DNA from: CAVQCJ01 sp963849365
GTDB taxonomy: Bacteria; Actinomycetota; Actinomycetes; Prado026
Assembly: GCA_963849365.1 (NCBI GenBank)
Contig: CAWKHA010000004.1
Span: forward strand, 744,001-808,000
DNA length: 64,000 nucleotides
Direction of reading: 5' to 3'
The notes below the pieces were generated by a model, which was given only the letters and a program-made list of their open reading frames with translations, had not been told where the DNA came from and made no database searches. Each line of letters begins with the position of its first letter. Within the stretch, counting starts at the first letter, position 1. Made by a program: the position numbers and the translations under genes. This document shows, in pieces, positions 45,332 to 54,181 of this stretch.

Positions 45332-47077
45332 TCAGCGCACCGCGGTGGCCTGCTCGAGGTCCCAGAGTCCGGCGTAGCGGCCGCCGGCCAGGACCAGGTC
45401 GGCATGCGAGCCGCGCTCGACGACCCGGCCGGCGTCCAGGACGAGCACCTCGTCCACGTCGGCGAGTCCGGCCAGCCGGTGCGTGATCAGCAGCGTCGAC
45501 CGGCCCCGGGTGGCGTCGAGCAGATCGGCGACGAGCGCGTCGGCGGTGGCGGTGTCCAGGTGCTCACCCGGCTCGTCCAGGATCAGGACCGGGAAGTCCG
45601 CGAGCAGGGCCCTGGCCAGCGCCAGCCGTTGCCGCTGCCCGCCGGAGATGCGGGCGCCGGCCTCGCCGACCGGCGTGGCCAGCCCGGCCGGCAGCGACTC
45701 GACCCAGGTGTCCAGGCGTGCCCCGGACAGCGCCGCGGCGAGCTCGTCGGCGGTCGCGTCCGGGCGGGCCAGCCGCAGGTTCTGCTCGAGGGTCGAGTCG
45801 AAGACGTGCGCGTCCTGTGCCGCGAGCCCGATCCGCCGCCGTACGTCGTCTCCGCGCAACCGCACCAGCTCGACCCCGTCCAGGGTCGCGGAGCCCTCGT
45901 ACGGCAGGAAGCGCAGCAGCACGGCCGCGAGCGTCGACTTGCCCGCGCCGCTCGGGCCGACCACGGCGACCCGTCGACCGGGTGCCAGGACCAGGTCGAC
46001 GCCGTCCAGCGCCGCCTGCGCCGACCCCGGCCAGCGCGCGTGCAGCCCGGTCACGACGAGCGCACCCGGTCCGTCCTGGAGCGGGAGCGGTTCCAGCGGC
46101 TCGTGCACCGGCTCCGGCGCATCCAGCACCTCGAACACACGGGCGGACGAACGCCGGACCTGCTCGTACGTCTGCGCGGCCGCGGGCAGGCCGGCCACGG
46201 TCTCGAACGCCGCGAGCGGCGTCAGTACGAGCACCGCGAGCAGCACGGCGTCGAGCCGCCCCGAGCGCACCGCCGGGACCGCCAGCACCACCGAGCCCCA
46301 CAGCGCCGCTCCGGACAGCAGCACCGTCAGCCCGGCCCCGATGCCGGCCGTCACGGCCGAGGCCCGGGCCGTCGCGGTCAGCTCGGCGTCCAGCTCGGCC
46401 ACACCCTGCAGACGCCGCCCGGCCATCCCGTACGCGACCAGGTCCGGGGCGCCCTGAAGCAGGTCGACGACGGCGTTCCCCAGCTCGCCGCGGGCGTGGG
46501 CGGCCCTCGCCTGCGACCGCCGGGCCAGGGCCAGCGACACGGCCGGGACGACGAGCGCCGCGAGCAGCAGCGTGACGGCGAGCAGCAGTCCGGCGGAGGG
46601 GAGCAGCCACCCGGTCAGCAGCACGACGGCACCGCCGGCGAGCAGGGCGACCAGGTACGGCGGCAGCACGCGCAGCAACAGGTCCTGGACCGTGTCCACG
46701 TCGTCCACCAGGCGAGCCAGCAGGTCGCCGCTGCGGAACGCGGGCAGCCCGGCCGGGGCCAGCCGCTCGAGCCGCTGGTAGACGCGGACCCGCAGGTCGG
46801 CCAGGACCCGCAGCGCGGCGTCGTGCCCGACCAGCCGTTCGGCGTACCGCAGCCCGGCCCGGGACAGCGCGAAGAACCGGATGGCGACCACCGCGACCGC
46901 AAGCGCCTGCAGGTCCGGGTGCTGTGCCGCACGCGCGAGCAGCCAGGCCGAGGTCGCCATCAGGCCGACGGCGGAGGCCACCGCACCGGCGCCGAGCAGG
47001 GCGGACGCGAACACGCGCCAGGAGCGGCCTCGGGCCAGCCGGAGCGTCCGGGCCAGCGGGGAACCGGGCGTGCTCAC
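45332..47077 (-). CDS. cydC: Thiol reductant ABC exporter subunit CydC
   Basis: 581 residues: about six membrane helices then an ATPase with Walker A VGPSGAGKSTLAA, signature ISGGQRQRLALARALL and Walker B VLILDEPGEHLDT. The N-terminal ALSRAGLRYAERLVGHDAALR is characteristic of CydC. With CydD it exports cysteine and glutathione-type thiols and is needed for cytochrome bd assembly. GTG overlaps the cydD stop (GTGA). Confidence 0.92.
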   Translation of the reverse strand: MSTPGSPLARTLRLARGRSWRVFASALLGAGAVASAVGLMATSAWLLARAAQHPDLQALAVAVVAIRFFALSRAGLRYAERLVGHDAALRVLADLRVRVYQRLERLAPAGLPAFRSGDLLARLVDDVDTVQDLLLRVLPPYLVALLAGGAVVLLTGWLLPSAGLLLAVTLLLAALVVPAVSLALARRSQARAAHARGELGNAVVDLLQGAPDLVAYGMAGRRLQGVAELDAELTATARASAVTAGIGAGLTVLLSGAALWGSVVLAVPAVRSGRLDAVLLAVLVLTPLAAFETVAGLPAAAQTYEQVRRSSARVFEVLDAPEPVHEPLEPLPLQDGPGALVVTGLHARWPGSAQAALDGVDLVLAPGRRVAVVGPSGAGKSTLAAVLLRFLPYEGSATLDGVELVRLRGDDVRRRIGLAAQDAHVFDSTLEQNLRLARPDATADELAAALSGARLDTWVESLPAGLATPVGEAGARISGGQRQRLALARALLADFPVLILDEPGEHLDTATADALVADLLDATRGRSTLLITHRLAGLADVDEVLVLDAGRVVERGSHADLVLAGGRYAGLWDLEQATAVR

Positions 47078-48723
47078 GCGAGCGCCCCGACCGAGTCGAG
47101 CCGGACGACGCTGTCCGCCAGCACCAGCAGGCTCGGCCGGTGCGCCACCAGGACGACGGTCCGGCCCGACGCGAGCCGCCGCACCGCCGCCAGCACGTCG
47201 GCCTCGGTGGCGCCGTCCAGACCCGCCGTTGGCTCGTCCAGCAGCAGCAGCGGGGCGTCCCGCAGGAACGCCCGGGCGAGGGCGACCCGCTGCCGCTCGC
47301 CCGCCGACAGCCCGGCTCCGCGCTCGCCGAGCCGGGTGCGCAGCCCGTCGGGGAGGCGCGACACCAGCGCCGCGAGCCCGGCTGCCGCGACGGCTGCGTC
47401 GACGTCCGCATCGGTCGCGTCGGCCCGCCCGACGAGGACGTTCTCGGCCAGGGTGCCCGCGAACAGGTGCGGCCGCTGCGGGACCCAGGCCACCCGCGCG
47501 CGCCAGGCATCCGGGTCGAGCTCGGCCAGGTCCACACCGTCCACGGTCACCCGCCCACCGCTCGGCCGCACGAATCCCAGCAGCACGGCCAGCAGCGTCG
47601 ACTTGCCGCAGCCGCTCGGACCGACCAGGGCCAGCGTCTGCCCGGGGACGACGTGCAGCGAGACGCCCTCCAGCGCCGGGCCGCCCCGGCCCGGGAACGC
47701 GACGGTGAGGCCGGACACCTGGATCGCCGCTGCCGACGGGTCGGGTACATCCGCCCGCAGGCCACGTCGGCCGGGCTGGGTGGCCAGCACGTCGAAGACC
47801 TGCTCCGCGGCAGCCAGCCCCTCGACGCTCGCGTGGAAGTTCGCGCCGACCTGGCGCAGCGGCAGGTACGCCTCGGGGGCCAGGACCAGCACGAACAGCG
47901 CGGTCCGGAAGGTCAGCTCGGAGTCGAGCAGCCGCAGCCCGACCGAGACCGCCACGAGGGCCACCGACAGCGTCGAGATCAGCTCGAGCACCAACGACGA
48001 TGCGAAGGCCAGCCGCAGCGTGGCCAGCGTGGTGCGCCGGTAGTCGTCGGTCACCGTCCGGATCGCCCGCGCCTGCTCCCTGGCCCGGCCGAACACCTTG
48101 AGCGTCGGCAGCCCGGCGACCACGTCGAGGAAGTGGCCCGCGAGGCGTTGCAGCGTGCGCAGCTGGGCCTGCATCCGCGTCCGGGTCGCCAGCCCGATCA
48201 TCGCCATGAGGACCGGGATGAGCGGCAGCGTCACCGCCACGATCAGGGCCGCGGCCAGGTCCTGGCCGAGCAGCACGACCAGGACCGCGACGGGGACGAT
48301 CACGGCGAGCACCAGCTGGGGCAGGTAACGGGCGAAGTACCCGTCCAGAGCGTCCACGCCGCGGGTCGCGAGCGTGGCGACGTCCGGCGTGGACACCCGC
48401 CCGGCAGGGGCCAGCTCCACGGCGCGCTCCAGCAGGGCGGTCCGCAGCTGGGACTTGGCCTTCGCGGCCGCCCGGTGCGCCGCGAGCTCCGTCGCCCAGG
48501 CCAGGAAGGCCCGCGCGAGCAGGACGCCGGCGAGGGCGAGCAGCGGCCCGCGCAGCTGTGCGAGCCCGAGGCCGCCGAGGAAACCGCCGTCGACCAGCTG
48601 CGCGATCAGGGCGGCCTGCGTGATCACGAGCGCCGCGGTCACAACCCCGATGAGGACGGTGAGCAGCAGGTACGCCCGGGTGGCCCGCGCGTAGCGCAGC
48701 AGGCGCGGGTCCAGCGGCTTCAC
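47074..48723 (-). CDS. cydD: Thiol reductant ABC exporter subunit CydD
   Basis: 549 residues: six helices and an ATPase with Walker A VGPSGCGKSTLLA, signature LSAGERQRVALARAFL and Walker B LLLLDEPTAGLD. GVDALDGYFARYLPQL and GLPTLKVFGRAREQ are CydD markers. The GTG at 48723 has GATGAT 6 nt upstream; longer in-frame starts run into the divergent promoter region. The cytochrome bd genes cydAB, usually adjacent in actinobacteria, are not present here. Confidence 0.92.
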   Translation of the reverse strand: MKPLDPRLLRYARATRAYLLLTVLIGVVTAALVITQAALIAQLVDGGFLGGLGLAQLRGPLLALAGVLLARAFLAWATELAAHRAAAKAKSQLRTALLERAVELAPAGRVSTPDVATLATRGVDALDGYFARYLPQLVLAVIVPVAVLVVLLGQDLAAALIVAVTLPLIPVLMAMIGLATRTRMQAQLRTLQRLAGHFLDVVAGLPTLKVFGRAREQARAIRTVTDDYRRTTLATLRLAFASSLVLELISTLSVALVAVSVGLRLLDSELTFRTALFVLVLAPEAYLPLRQVGANFHASVEGLAAAEQVFDVLATQPGRRGLRADVPDPSAAAIQVSGLTVAFPGRGGPALEGVSLHVVPGQTLALVGPSGCGKSTLLAVLLGFVRPSGGRVTVDGVDLAELDPDAWRARVAWVPQRPHLFAGTLAENVLVGRADATDADVDAAVAAAGLAALVSRLPDGLRTRLGERGAGLSAGERQRVALARAFLRDAPLLLLDEPTAGLDGATEADVLAAVRRLASGRTVVLVAHRPSLLVLADSVVRLDSVGALA

Positions 48724-48850
48724 CAGGACATCATCGCGGGGCGCGAGCGCCCGGTCCGACCCGGACCCCGATCCTTCGCGACTCTGGGGTCTCGCCGCCC
48801 GGTCCGAAAGCCGCGAGCGCGTTGTCGTCGCCGCATGGTCGGATGGACGG

Positions 48851-49804
48851 GTGACGACAGCCGACGAGCGGACCGGGAGCCGCCGGGCCCCTGGCGGGGC
48901 CGGCACAGCAACGGCAGGTCCCTCGGCGGCGATGGTCTGGCTGGCCCTCGGCATCGTCTACGTGGTCTGGGGGTCCACGTACCTCGGCATCAGGGTCATG
49001 GTCCGGTCCCTGCCGCCGCTGCTGTCGATGGGAACCCGCTTCGTGCTGGCCGGCCTGCTGATGGCCGCCGGGATCCGGCTGTTCAACGGCCGCGGCGCCC
49101 TGCGCGTGACCCGGCGTCAGCTCGGGTCCGCGGTGCTGGTCGGCCTGCTGCTGCTCACCGTGGGCAACGGCGCGGTCGCGGTGGCCGAGCAGACCGTCCC
49201 GTCCGGGCTCGCCGCGCTGCTGGTGGCCGCCATGCCGCTGTGGCTCGTCACCCTGCGCGCGCTGGCCGGTGACCGGCCCCGGCGGCTCACGGTCGTCGGC
49301 ACCCTCGTCGGCTTCGTCGGGATCGCCGTCCTCGCCCGTCCCGGCAGCGCCGGCGGCGACGTGCACACCTGGGGCGTGCTGGTCATCCTGCTCGGCACGA
49401 TCTCGTGGGCGACCGGCACGTTCCTGTCTCCGCGGCTGGAGATGCCCGCGAGCCCGTTCGTGGCCACGACGTACGAGATGCTCGCCGCGGGCTTCGCGAT
49501 GCTGTCGGGCGCGGCCCTCAGCGGGGAGTTCGCCGGGCTGGACCTGGCCCAGGTGCCCGCACAGGCCTGGTGGGCGCTGGTGTACCTGGTGCTGATCGGG
49601 TCGATCGTCGCGTTCACGGCGTTCGTGTGGCTGACCCGGAACGCCCCGCTGTCGCTGGTGTCGACCTACGCGTACGTGAACCCGGTGGTGGCCGTGCTGC
49701 TCGGTTGGCTGCTGCTCGCCGAGCCGCTGACGGCGGCGATCGTGGCAGGGGGCGCGCTGGCGGTCCTCGGGGTCGCTGTCGTCGTGCGCAGCGAGCGCCG
49801 CTGA
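48851..49804 (+). CDS. EamA/DMT-family exporter
   Basis: 317 residues, ten predicted membrane helices in two repeats of five. GIVYVVWGSTYLGIRV in helix 1 and STYAYVNPVVAVLLGWLLL in helix 9 are standard for the RhtA/YedA-like branch, which includes amino acid and metabolite exporters. The GTG gives a 26-residue hydrophilic N-terminus. It is divergent from cydD and converges with the aminotransferase gene, 4 nt apart. Confidence 0.85.
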   Translation: MTTADERTGSRRAPGGAGTATAGPSAAMVWLALGIVYVVWGSTYLGIRVMVRSLPPLLSMGTRFVLAGLLMAAGIRLFNGRGALRVTRRQLGSAVLVGLLLLTVGNGAVAVAEQTVPSGLAALLVAAMPLWLVTLRALAGDRPRRLTVVGTLVGFVGIAVLARPGSAGGDVHTWGVLVILLGTISWATGTFLSPRLEMPASPFVATTYEMLAAGFAMLSGAALSGEFAGLDLAQVPAQAWWALVYLVLIGSIVAFTAFVWLTRNAPLSLVSTYAYVNPVVAVLLGWLLLAEPLTAAIVAGGALAVLGVAVVVRSERR

Positions 49805-49808
49805 GGCG

Positions 49809-50888
49809 TCACTCGCCGGCTGCGGCCGGGACGAACTTCGCGGCGACGGACAGGAACGCCTCGGACGCGGCCGGCTCGGCGATCGTCACGCGCGCGCCCT
49901 CGGTCCCGAAGGGCCGCACGACCACCCCCGCCTGCGCGCAGGCCGCAGCGAACTCCGGCGTCCGCTCCCCCAGCCGCAGCCAGACGAAGTTGGCCTGCGA
50001 GTCGGGCACGACCCACCCCTGCTCGCGCAGCTCGGCCTGCACGCGCGTCCGCTCCGCGACCAGGACGGCGACCCGTTCGAGCAGCTCCGGCTCGGCGGCG
50101 AGCGAGGCGAGGGCGGCTTCCTGGGCGATCGAGCTCACCCCGAACGGCACCGCCGTCATGCGCGCCGCCCCGGCGACGGACGGGTGGGCGATCGCGAATC
50201 CCACCCGCAGCCCCGCGAGGCCGTACGCCTTGGAGAACGTCCGCAGCACGCACACGTTCGGCCGGTCACGGTACAGCTCGATCCCGTCCGGCACGTCGGG
50301 GTCACGCACGAACTCGCGGTACGCCTCGTCCAGGACGACCAGCACGTCGTCCGGCACGGCCGCGAGGAAGGTCTCGAGCTCGTCGCGGTGCACAGCGGTG
50401 CCGGTCGGGTTGTTGGGGTTGCACACGAACACCAGCCGCGTCCGCCCGGTCAGGGCGGCAGCCATCGCGGACAGGTCGTGCCGGTCACCGCGGTCCAGCG
50501 GCACGGCGACCGGCACCGCGCCGTCGATGCGGCTGATCAACGGGTACGCCTCGAAGGACCGCCACGCGAACACCACCTCGTCGCCGGCGCCCGCGACGGA
50601 CTGCACGAGCTGCTGCGCGACACCGACGGACCCGGTCCCGACCACGACGTGCTCGGCCGGGACTCCGAACCGCTCGGCGATCGCGCCGACCAGGCGCGCC
50701 GAGCTGAAGTCGGGGTAGCGGTTGACCTCGCCGGCGGCCCGGGCCACCGCCTCGACGACGGACGGCAGCGGCGGGTACGGGTTCTCGTTGCTCGACAGCT
50801 TGAACGCGCCCTCGGGGGCCCGCACGCCGGCCTTGTAGCCGGGCAGCTGGGCGAGCTCGGGACGCAGTCGAGGTCCATCCGCGGTCAT
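49809..50888 (-). CDS. HisC-family pyridoxal phosphate aminotransferase (Pat-like)
   Basis: 359 residues. LSSNENPYPPLP at the N-terminus, VCNPNNPTGTAV, VLDEAYREF and the PLP lysine in TFSKAYGLAGLRVGF are typical of histidinol-phosphate/aromatic aminotransferases. With no his genes nearby, it more likely corresponds to actinobacterial Pat (phenylalanine/aromatic 2-oxo acid aminotransferase). CAGGCT lies 6 nt before the ATG, indicating a leaderless message. A 16-bp palindrome lies 25 nt upstream of the start. Confidence 0.85.
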   Translation of the reverse strand: MTADGPRLRPELAQLPGYKAGVRAPEGAFKLSSNENPYPPLPSVVEAVARAAGEVNRYPDFSSARLVGAIAERFGVPAEHVVVGTGSVGVAQQLVQSVAGAGDEVVFAWRSFEAYPLISRIDGAVPVAVPLDRGDRHDLSAMAAALTGRTRLVFVCNPNNPTGTAVHRDELETFLAAVPDDVLVVLDEAYREFVRDPDVPDGIELYRDRPNVCVLRTFSKAYGLAGLRVGFAIAHPSVAGAARMTAVPFGVSSIAQEAALASLAAEPELLERVAVLVAERTRVQAELREQGWVVPDSQANFVWLRLGERTPEFAAACAQAGVVVRPFGTEGARVTIAEPAASEAFLSVAAKFVPAAAGE

Positions 50889-50912
50889 GCCCTCAGCCTG
50901 CCACCCCCGCGC

Positions 50913-50928
50913 TGTCCGACTTCGGACA
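50913..50928. promoter_or_regulatory. Operator-like palindrome before the aminotransferase
   Basis: TGTCCGA and TCGGACA, perfect 7-nt arms with a 2-nt spacer. If the aminotransferase message starts at its ATG, the palindrome covers the -35 region, a repressor position. The divergent secreted-protein gene starts 125 nt away. Confidence 0.5.
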
Positions 50929-51052
50929 TGTCCGCAATCGGCCACCCCGGAGCTCTGTACAGCGCAGCGACGCGCCCTGAGTCTGTCCTCGGTCTGTACC
51001 AACCGTGCCCCTGCGCCGAACCGGTGCCGGGCCTGTCCAGAACGGAGGCGCT

Positions 51053-51541
51053 GTGCGAACACGAGCTCTGCTGACATCGGTGGCCGTCGGGATCCTGACC
51101 CTGGCCGTCGCCACCCCCGCGCTCGCCACGACCTCGGTGAGCTGGGGTCCGCTGGCGGCCTACTACAAGAACCAGCAGCGCAGCTACTCCTACGGCACGT
51201 TCTACGTCGACCGGGCCACCTACGCCACCGTGCGCGCGTACCTCAACGACCCGTCCAACGACGGCAACAACGCGTACACCGACGCCCGGGAGTACTTCTA
51301 CGAGCCGAATGCGCAGTGCGGCACCGACGGCGCCGGCAACCCCCTGACCTGCTGGGCGTACGACCGCCTCAAGCAGGGGCCCGAGTACAGCTACTCCAAC
51401 ACCCCGGTGACCTTCTACATGTACAACTCGCTGCACCCCCAGGGCGATCGAGCGCGGGCCGCCATCCACACCTGCGCGCAGATGGGCTGGCCGGTACCGG
51501 ACCAGTGCTCGCCTGACGCCATCGCCACCGTCGACTACTGA
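51053..51541 (+). CDS. Secreted hypothetical protein
   Basis: 162 residues. A signal peptide of about 25 residues (ALLTSVAVGILTLAVATPAL) ends in ALA-TT. The mature part is rich in Tyr, Asn and Asp, with two Cys pairs candidate for disulfides (AQCGTDGAGNPLTCW and HTCAQMG...DQCSP). GGAGG lies about 6 nt before the GTG. No family is recognised. The ABC ATPase gene starts 3 nt after its stop, so it is probably part of the same operon. Confidence 0.72.
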   Translation: MRTRALLTSVAVGILTLAVATPALATTSVSWGPLAAYYKNQQRSYSYGTFYVDRATYATVRAYLNDPSNDGNNAYTDAREYFYEPNAQCGTDGAGNPLTCWAYDRLKQGPEYSYSNTPVTFYMYNSLHPQGDRARAAIHTCAQMGWPVPDQCSPDAIATVDY

Positions 51542-51544
51542 AGG

Positions 51545-52339
51545 ATGGCCGACGTCGAGCGGGAGCCCGGGGCGCCGGTCGGCGCCCCGGGCCTGCGGGT
51601 GGACGCGCTGACCGTCCGCTACCGCGGGCACGCCGTGCTGGCCGACCTCACCGTGGCGGCGGAGCGCGGAGTCGTCGTGCTGGTGGGACCGAACGGCTCG
51701 GGCAAGACGACGCTGCTGCGCGTGCTCGCCACGCTGCGCCGGCCGCAGGCCGGGTCCGCCCACCTGGCCGGGCACGACCTGCGTACCGTGCGCGGCGCGG
51801 CGCGGGCGCGCCACGCGCTGGGCTACCTGCCCCAGGACCCGGAGGCGCTGAGCCATCTGCGGGTCCACGAAGCCGTCGAGTACGCCGCCTGGCTCAAGCG
51901 CGTCCCCCGGCGCGAGCGAGCCGACCGGGTGACGGCGGCGCTCGTCGACCTCGACCTCGTGGGCCGGGCCGGCGACCGGCTGGGTGCGCTGTCCGGTGGC
52001 ACCCGGCAGCGCGCCCACATCGCCCAGGCGGTCGTGCACCGACCGTCCGTGCTCCTGCTGGACGAGCCGTCGACCGGTGTCGACGCCGAGCACCGTGTCG
52101 AGCTGCGGCAGGTGCTGCGCCGGCTGGCGGCCGGCCGCCTGGTCGTGCTCAGCACGCACCTGACCGAGGACATCGAGCTGCTGGCCGACCGGGTGGTCGC
52201 TCTCGACGCCGGCCGCGTGCGGTTCGACGGCACGCCGAACGAGCTCGCCGCGCTCGGGACGCACGAGGCGGCCGGTGACCTGGCCGGCGAGCCGGCCCGC
52301 GCGATCGAGCGCGGCCTGCGCGCACTGGGGTCCCGATGA
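51545..52339 (+). CDS. ABC transporter ATP-binding protein
   Basis: 264 residues. Walker A VGPNGSGKTTLLR, a slightly unusual signature LSGGTRQRAHIAQAV, Walker B VLLLDEPSTGVD and the His in LSTHLTED. This is the pattern of ABC-2-type exporters of drugs, lantibiotics or polymers. It probably energises the membrane proteins encoded by the next two genes; the next ATG overlaps its stop (ATGA). Confidence 0.88.
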   Translation: MADVEREPGAPVGAPGLRVDALTVRYRGHAVLADLTVAAERGVVVLVGPNGSGKTTLLRVLATLRRPQAGSAHLAGHDLRTVRGAARARHALGYLPQDPEALSHLRVHEAVEYAAWLKRVPRRERADRVTAALVDLDLVGRAGDRLGALSGGTRQRAHIAQAVVHRPSVLLLDEPSTGVDAEHRVELRQVLRRLAAGRLVVLSTHLTEDIELLADRVVALDAGRVRFDGTPNELAALGTHEAAGDLAGEPARAIERGLRALGSR

Positions 52340-53565
52340 CTGCGGCTACCGCGGTCAGCACCGTCGCGACGGCGGTCCGGCGCAGCGCTGCGCTGCCGGC
52401 GCTACCCGTCCTGGCCGCGCTCGTCGTCGCCAACGTCCTGGCCAGGGACCGCACCTGGACGCACGAGTGGGTCTGGGCGCACTACCAGTACGGCTTCGTG
52501 ACCGTGCTGCTCGGACCGTTGGCCGCCGGCGTCGCCGCCTGGGACGGCGCCCGGCTAGCTCGCAGCCGTGCCCTCCTGGGGACCGCGGACCGCACCCTCG
52601 GAGCCCTCGCCGCCGCCTGGGCCGGGGCGGCCTTCTGGGTGCTGGCCAGCTACCTCGGCGGACTCGTGCTGGTCGTCGCCCTGGTCAAGGGTGCCGGCAC
52701 GCCGGGCTGGCCGTCCCCCACCGCCCTCGGGGCGTCGGTCCCGGCGGCCGGGCTGCTCACCGCCGAGACGGCCGCCGGGCTGGTGACGGGGTGGTGGCTG
52801 CGCCACCCACTGGCGGCGCCGGCCGCGGCGATCGGCTGCTTCCTCACCACGTTGTGGCTCTACCAGTCCGGACCCGGCGAGCTGGTGGTCGTCGGCGGGG
52901 CGACGTCGTCCCTGGTCAACCTCGCGCCGCGGCACTCCTTGCAGGTCCTGCAGGTGCTCTGGTTCGGCAGCGCCGTGGTCGTGCTCCTCGTCGCCGCCGC
53001 CCGGTTCACCGGCTGGGGACCGCGACCCGGCCGGTGGCAGCTGCCGGCCGCTGCGTGCCTGTCGCTCGCCGCGCTCGTCCCCCTGCTCCACCAGGGCGAG
53101 GTGTTCCTGGTCCCCACCTCGGACCGGCAGGTGTGCGTGGGCTCGCACCCGTCGGTGTGCGTCGCGCCGGGGTACGCGCCCGAGGCCGGGCAGGCTCGAC
53201 GCGCGCTCGTGCCCTACCTGGATGCGTTGAGACGGATCGGCGTGGAGGTCCCCGAGACCTTCCGGCAGAACGTCCCGCACGGCCAGCAGTCCGTCGGGTC
53301 TGTCGACGCGGGGATTCTCCTCGGCGACCGCCGCCAGGCGGGCTTCGCCGTCCTGGCCGCGTACCTGTCAAAGGACTGTCCGATCGACCGCGACGCACGT
53401 GTGCAGGATGCGTTCACCGGACTTGCGTGGTGGCTGTACGCCACCGTCGACCGCGAACGGCCACCCGACCCGACCGTCCCGGTGATCGTGCAGGGTCCTC
53501 CGTCTCCGGCGCAGACCGCATGGCTCGTCGGCGCGGTCCGCACGCTGCGCGACTGTGCCGGCTGA
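52336..53565 (+). CDS. Multi-pass membrane protein with extracytoplasmic domain (putative ABC permease)
   Basis: 409 residues: about seven membrane helices in the first 255, then a soluble C-terminal domain with several Cys (VCVGSHPSVCVAPGY, SKDCPIDRD, LRDCAG) that suggests location outside the membrane. No named family is recognised, but position directly after the ATPase, with a 4-nt overlap, makes it the likely permease. Confidence 0.7.
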   Translation: MTAATAVSTVATAVRRSAALPALPVLAALVVANVLARDRTWTHEWVWAHYQYGFVTVLLGPLAAGVAAWDGARLARSRALLGTADRTLGALAAAWAGAAFWVLASYLGGLVLVVALVKGAGTPGWPSPTALGASVPAAGLLTAETAAGLVTGWWLRHPLAAPAAAIGCFLTTLWLYQSGPGELVVVGGATSSLVNLAPRHSLQVLQVLWFGSAVVVLLVAAARFTGWGPRPGRWQLPAAACLSLAALVPLLHQGEVFLVPTSDRQVCVGSHPSVCVAPGYAPEAGQARRALVPYLDALRRIGVEVPETFRQNVPHGQQSVGSVDAGILLGDRRQAGFAVLAAYLSKDCPIDRDARVQDAFTGLAWWLYATVDRERPPDPTVPVIVQGPPSPAQTAWLVGAVRTLRDCAG

Positions 53566-54181
53566 CCCCGGTGGCCTGCTGCTGGTGGCCCGGGCCTGGC
53601 GGGTCCGGTCCCTGCTGGCGGCGGCAGCGGTCGCGCTGGTCGCCTGGCTCGTCGTGCCCGTGGGACCCATCGCGATCCCCGCTGCGGACGGCGCCTCCTC
53701 GCTGCTGTGGCCGCTCGTCCCGGTCCTGGTGTCCGCAGCAGTGCCGGCCTTCCTCGCAAGAGCCGACCGGGACCTGGAGCGGACCGCGGCCCGGTCGCTG
53801 CCGCGACTGCGAGCGCTCGGGCTGGGGCTGGCCGCCCTGGTCGCGGCGGGCGGTGCCGTGGGCGGACTGCGGTTCGACCCGGTGGTCGTGGGCCGCAACA
53901 CCCTGCTGCTGACCGGTCTGGCCGTCGGCGGTGCCGGGTTGCTGCCGGCCGCCACCGCCTGGGTGCCGGTGACGTTCACCCCGGTCGCGATGTGGCTGCT
54001 CGGCACCGACCCGATGACCCGGCAGGTGCGCGGCTGGGCGGTTCTGCTGCTCCCGGGTTCCACGGCGTCGGCATGGACGGCCGCTGCAGTCGTCGCCGCG
54101 ATCGGGGCGGCGGCCTACGTCGGCCGGCCCTGGCTCACCAGTGGTTGGTGGCCCACAGCGCGGCCACCTCGGCCGGGGTGA
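53555..54181 (+). CDS. Hypothetical membrane protein of the ABC cluster
   Basis: 208 residues with about six membrane helices, starting at GTG and overlapping the previous gene by 11 nt. No family is recognised; it may be the second permease half. Its last 47 nt overlap the convergent LamG gene. Confidence 0.65.
   Translation: MPADPGGLLLVARAWRVRSLLAAAAVALVAWLVVPVGPIAIPAADGASSLLWPLVPVLVSAAVPAFLARADRDLERTAARSLPRLRALGLGLAALVAAGGAVGGLRFDPVVVGRNTLLLTGLAVGGAGLLPAATAWVPVTFTPVAMWLLGTDPMTRQVRGWAVLLLPGSTASAWTAAAVVAAIGAAAYVGRPWLTSGWWPTARPPRPG

Noticed and set aside
48851..48859. Leaderless start for the EamA gene
   Set aside because: The hexamer at the right spacing is TCGGAT, which lacks the conserved A at position 2; left out of the count.
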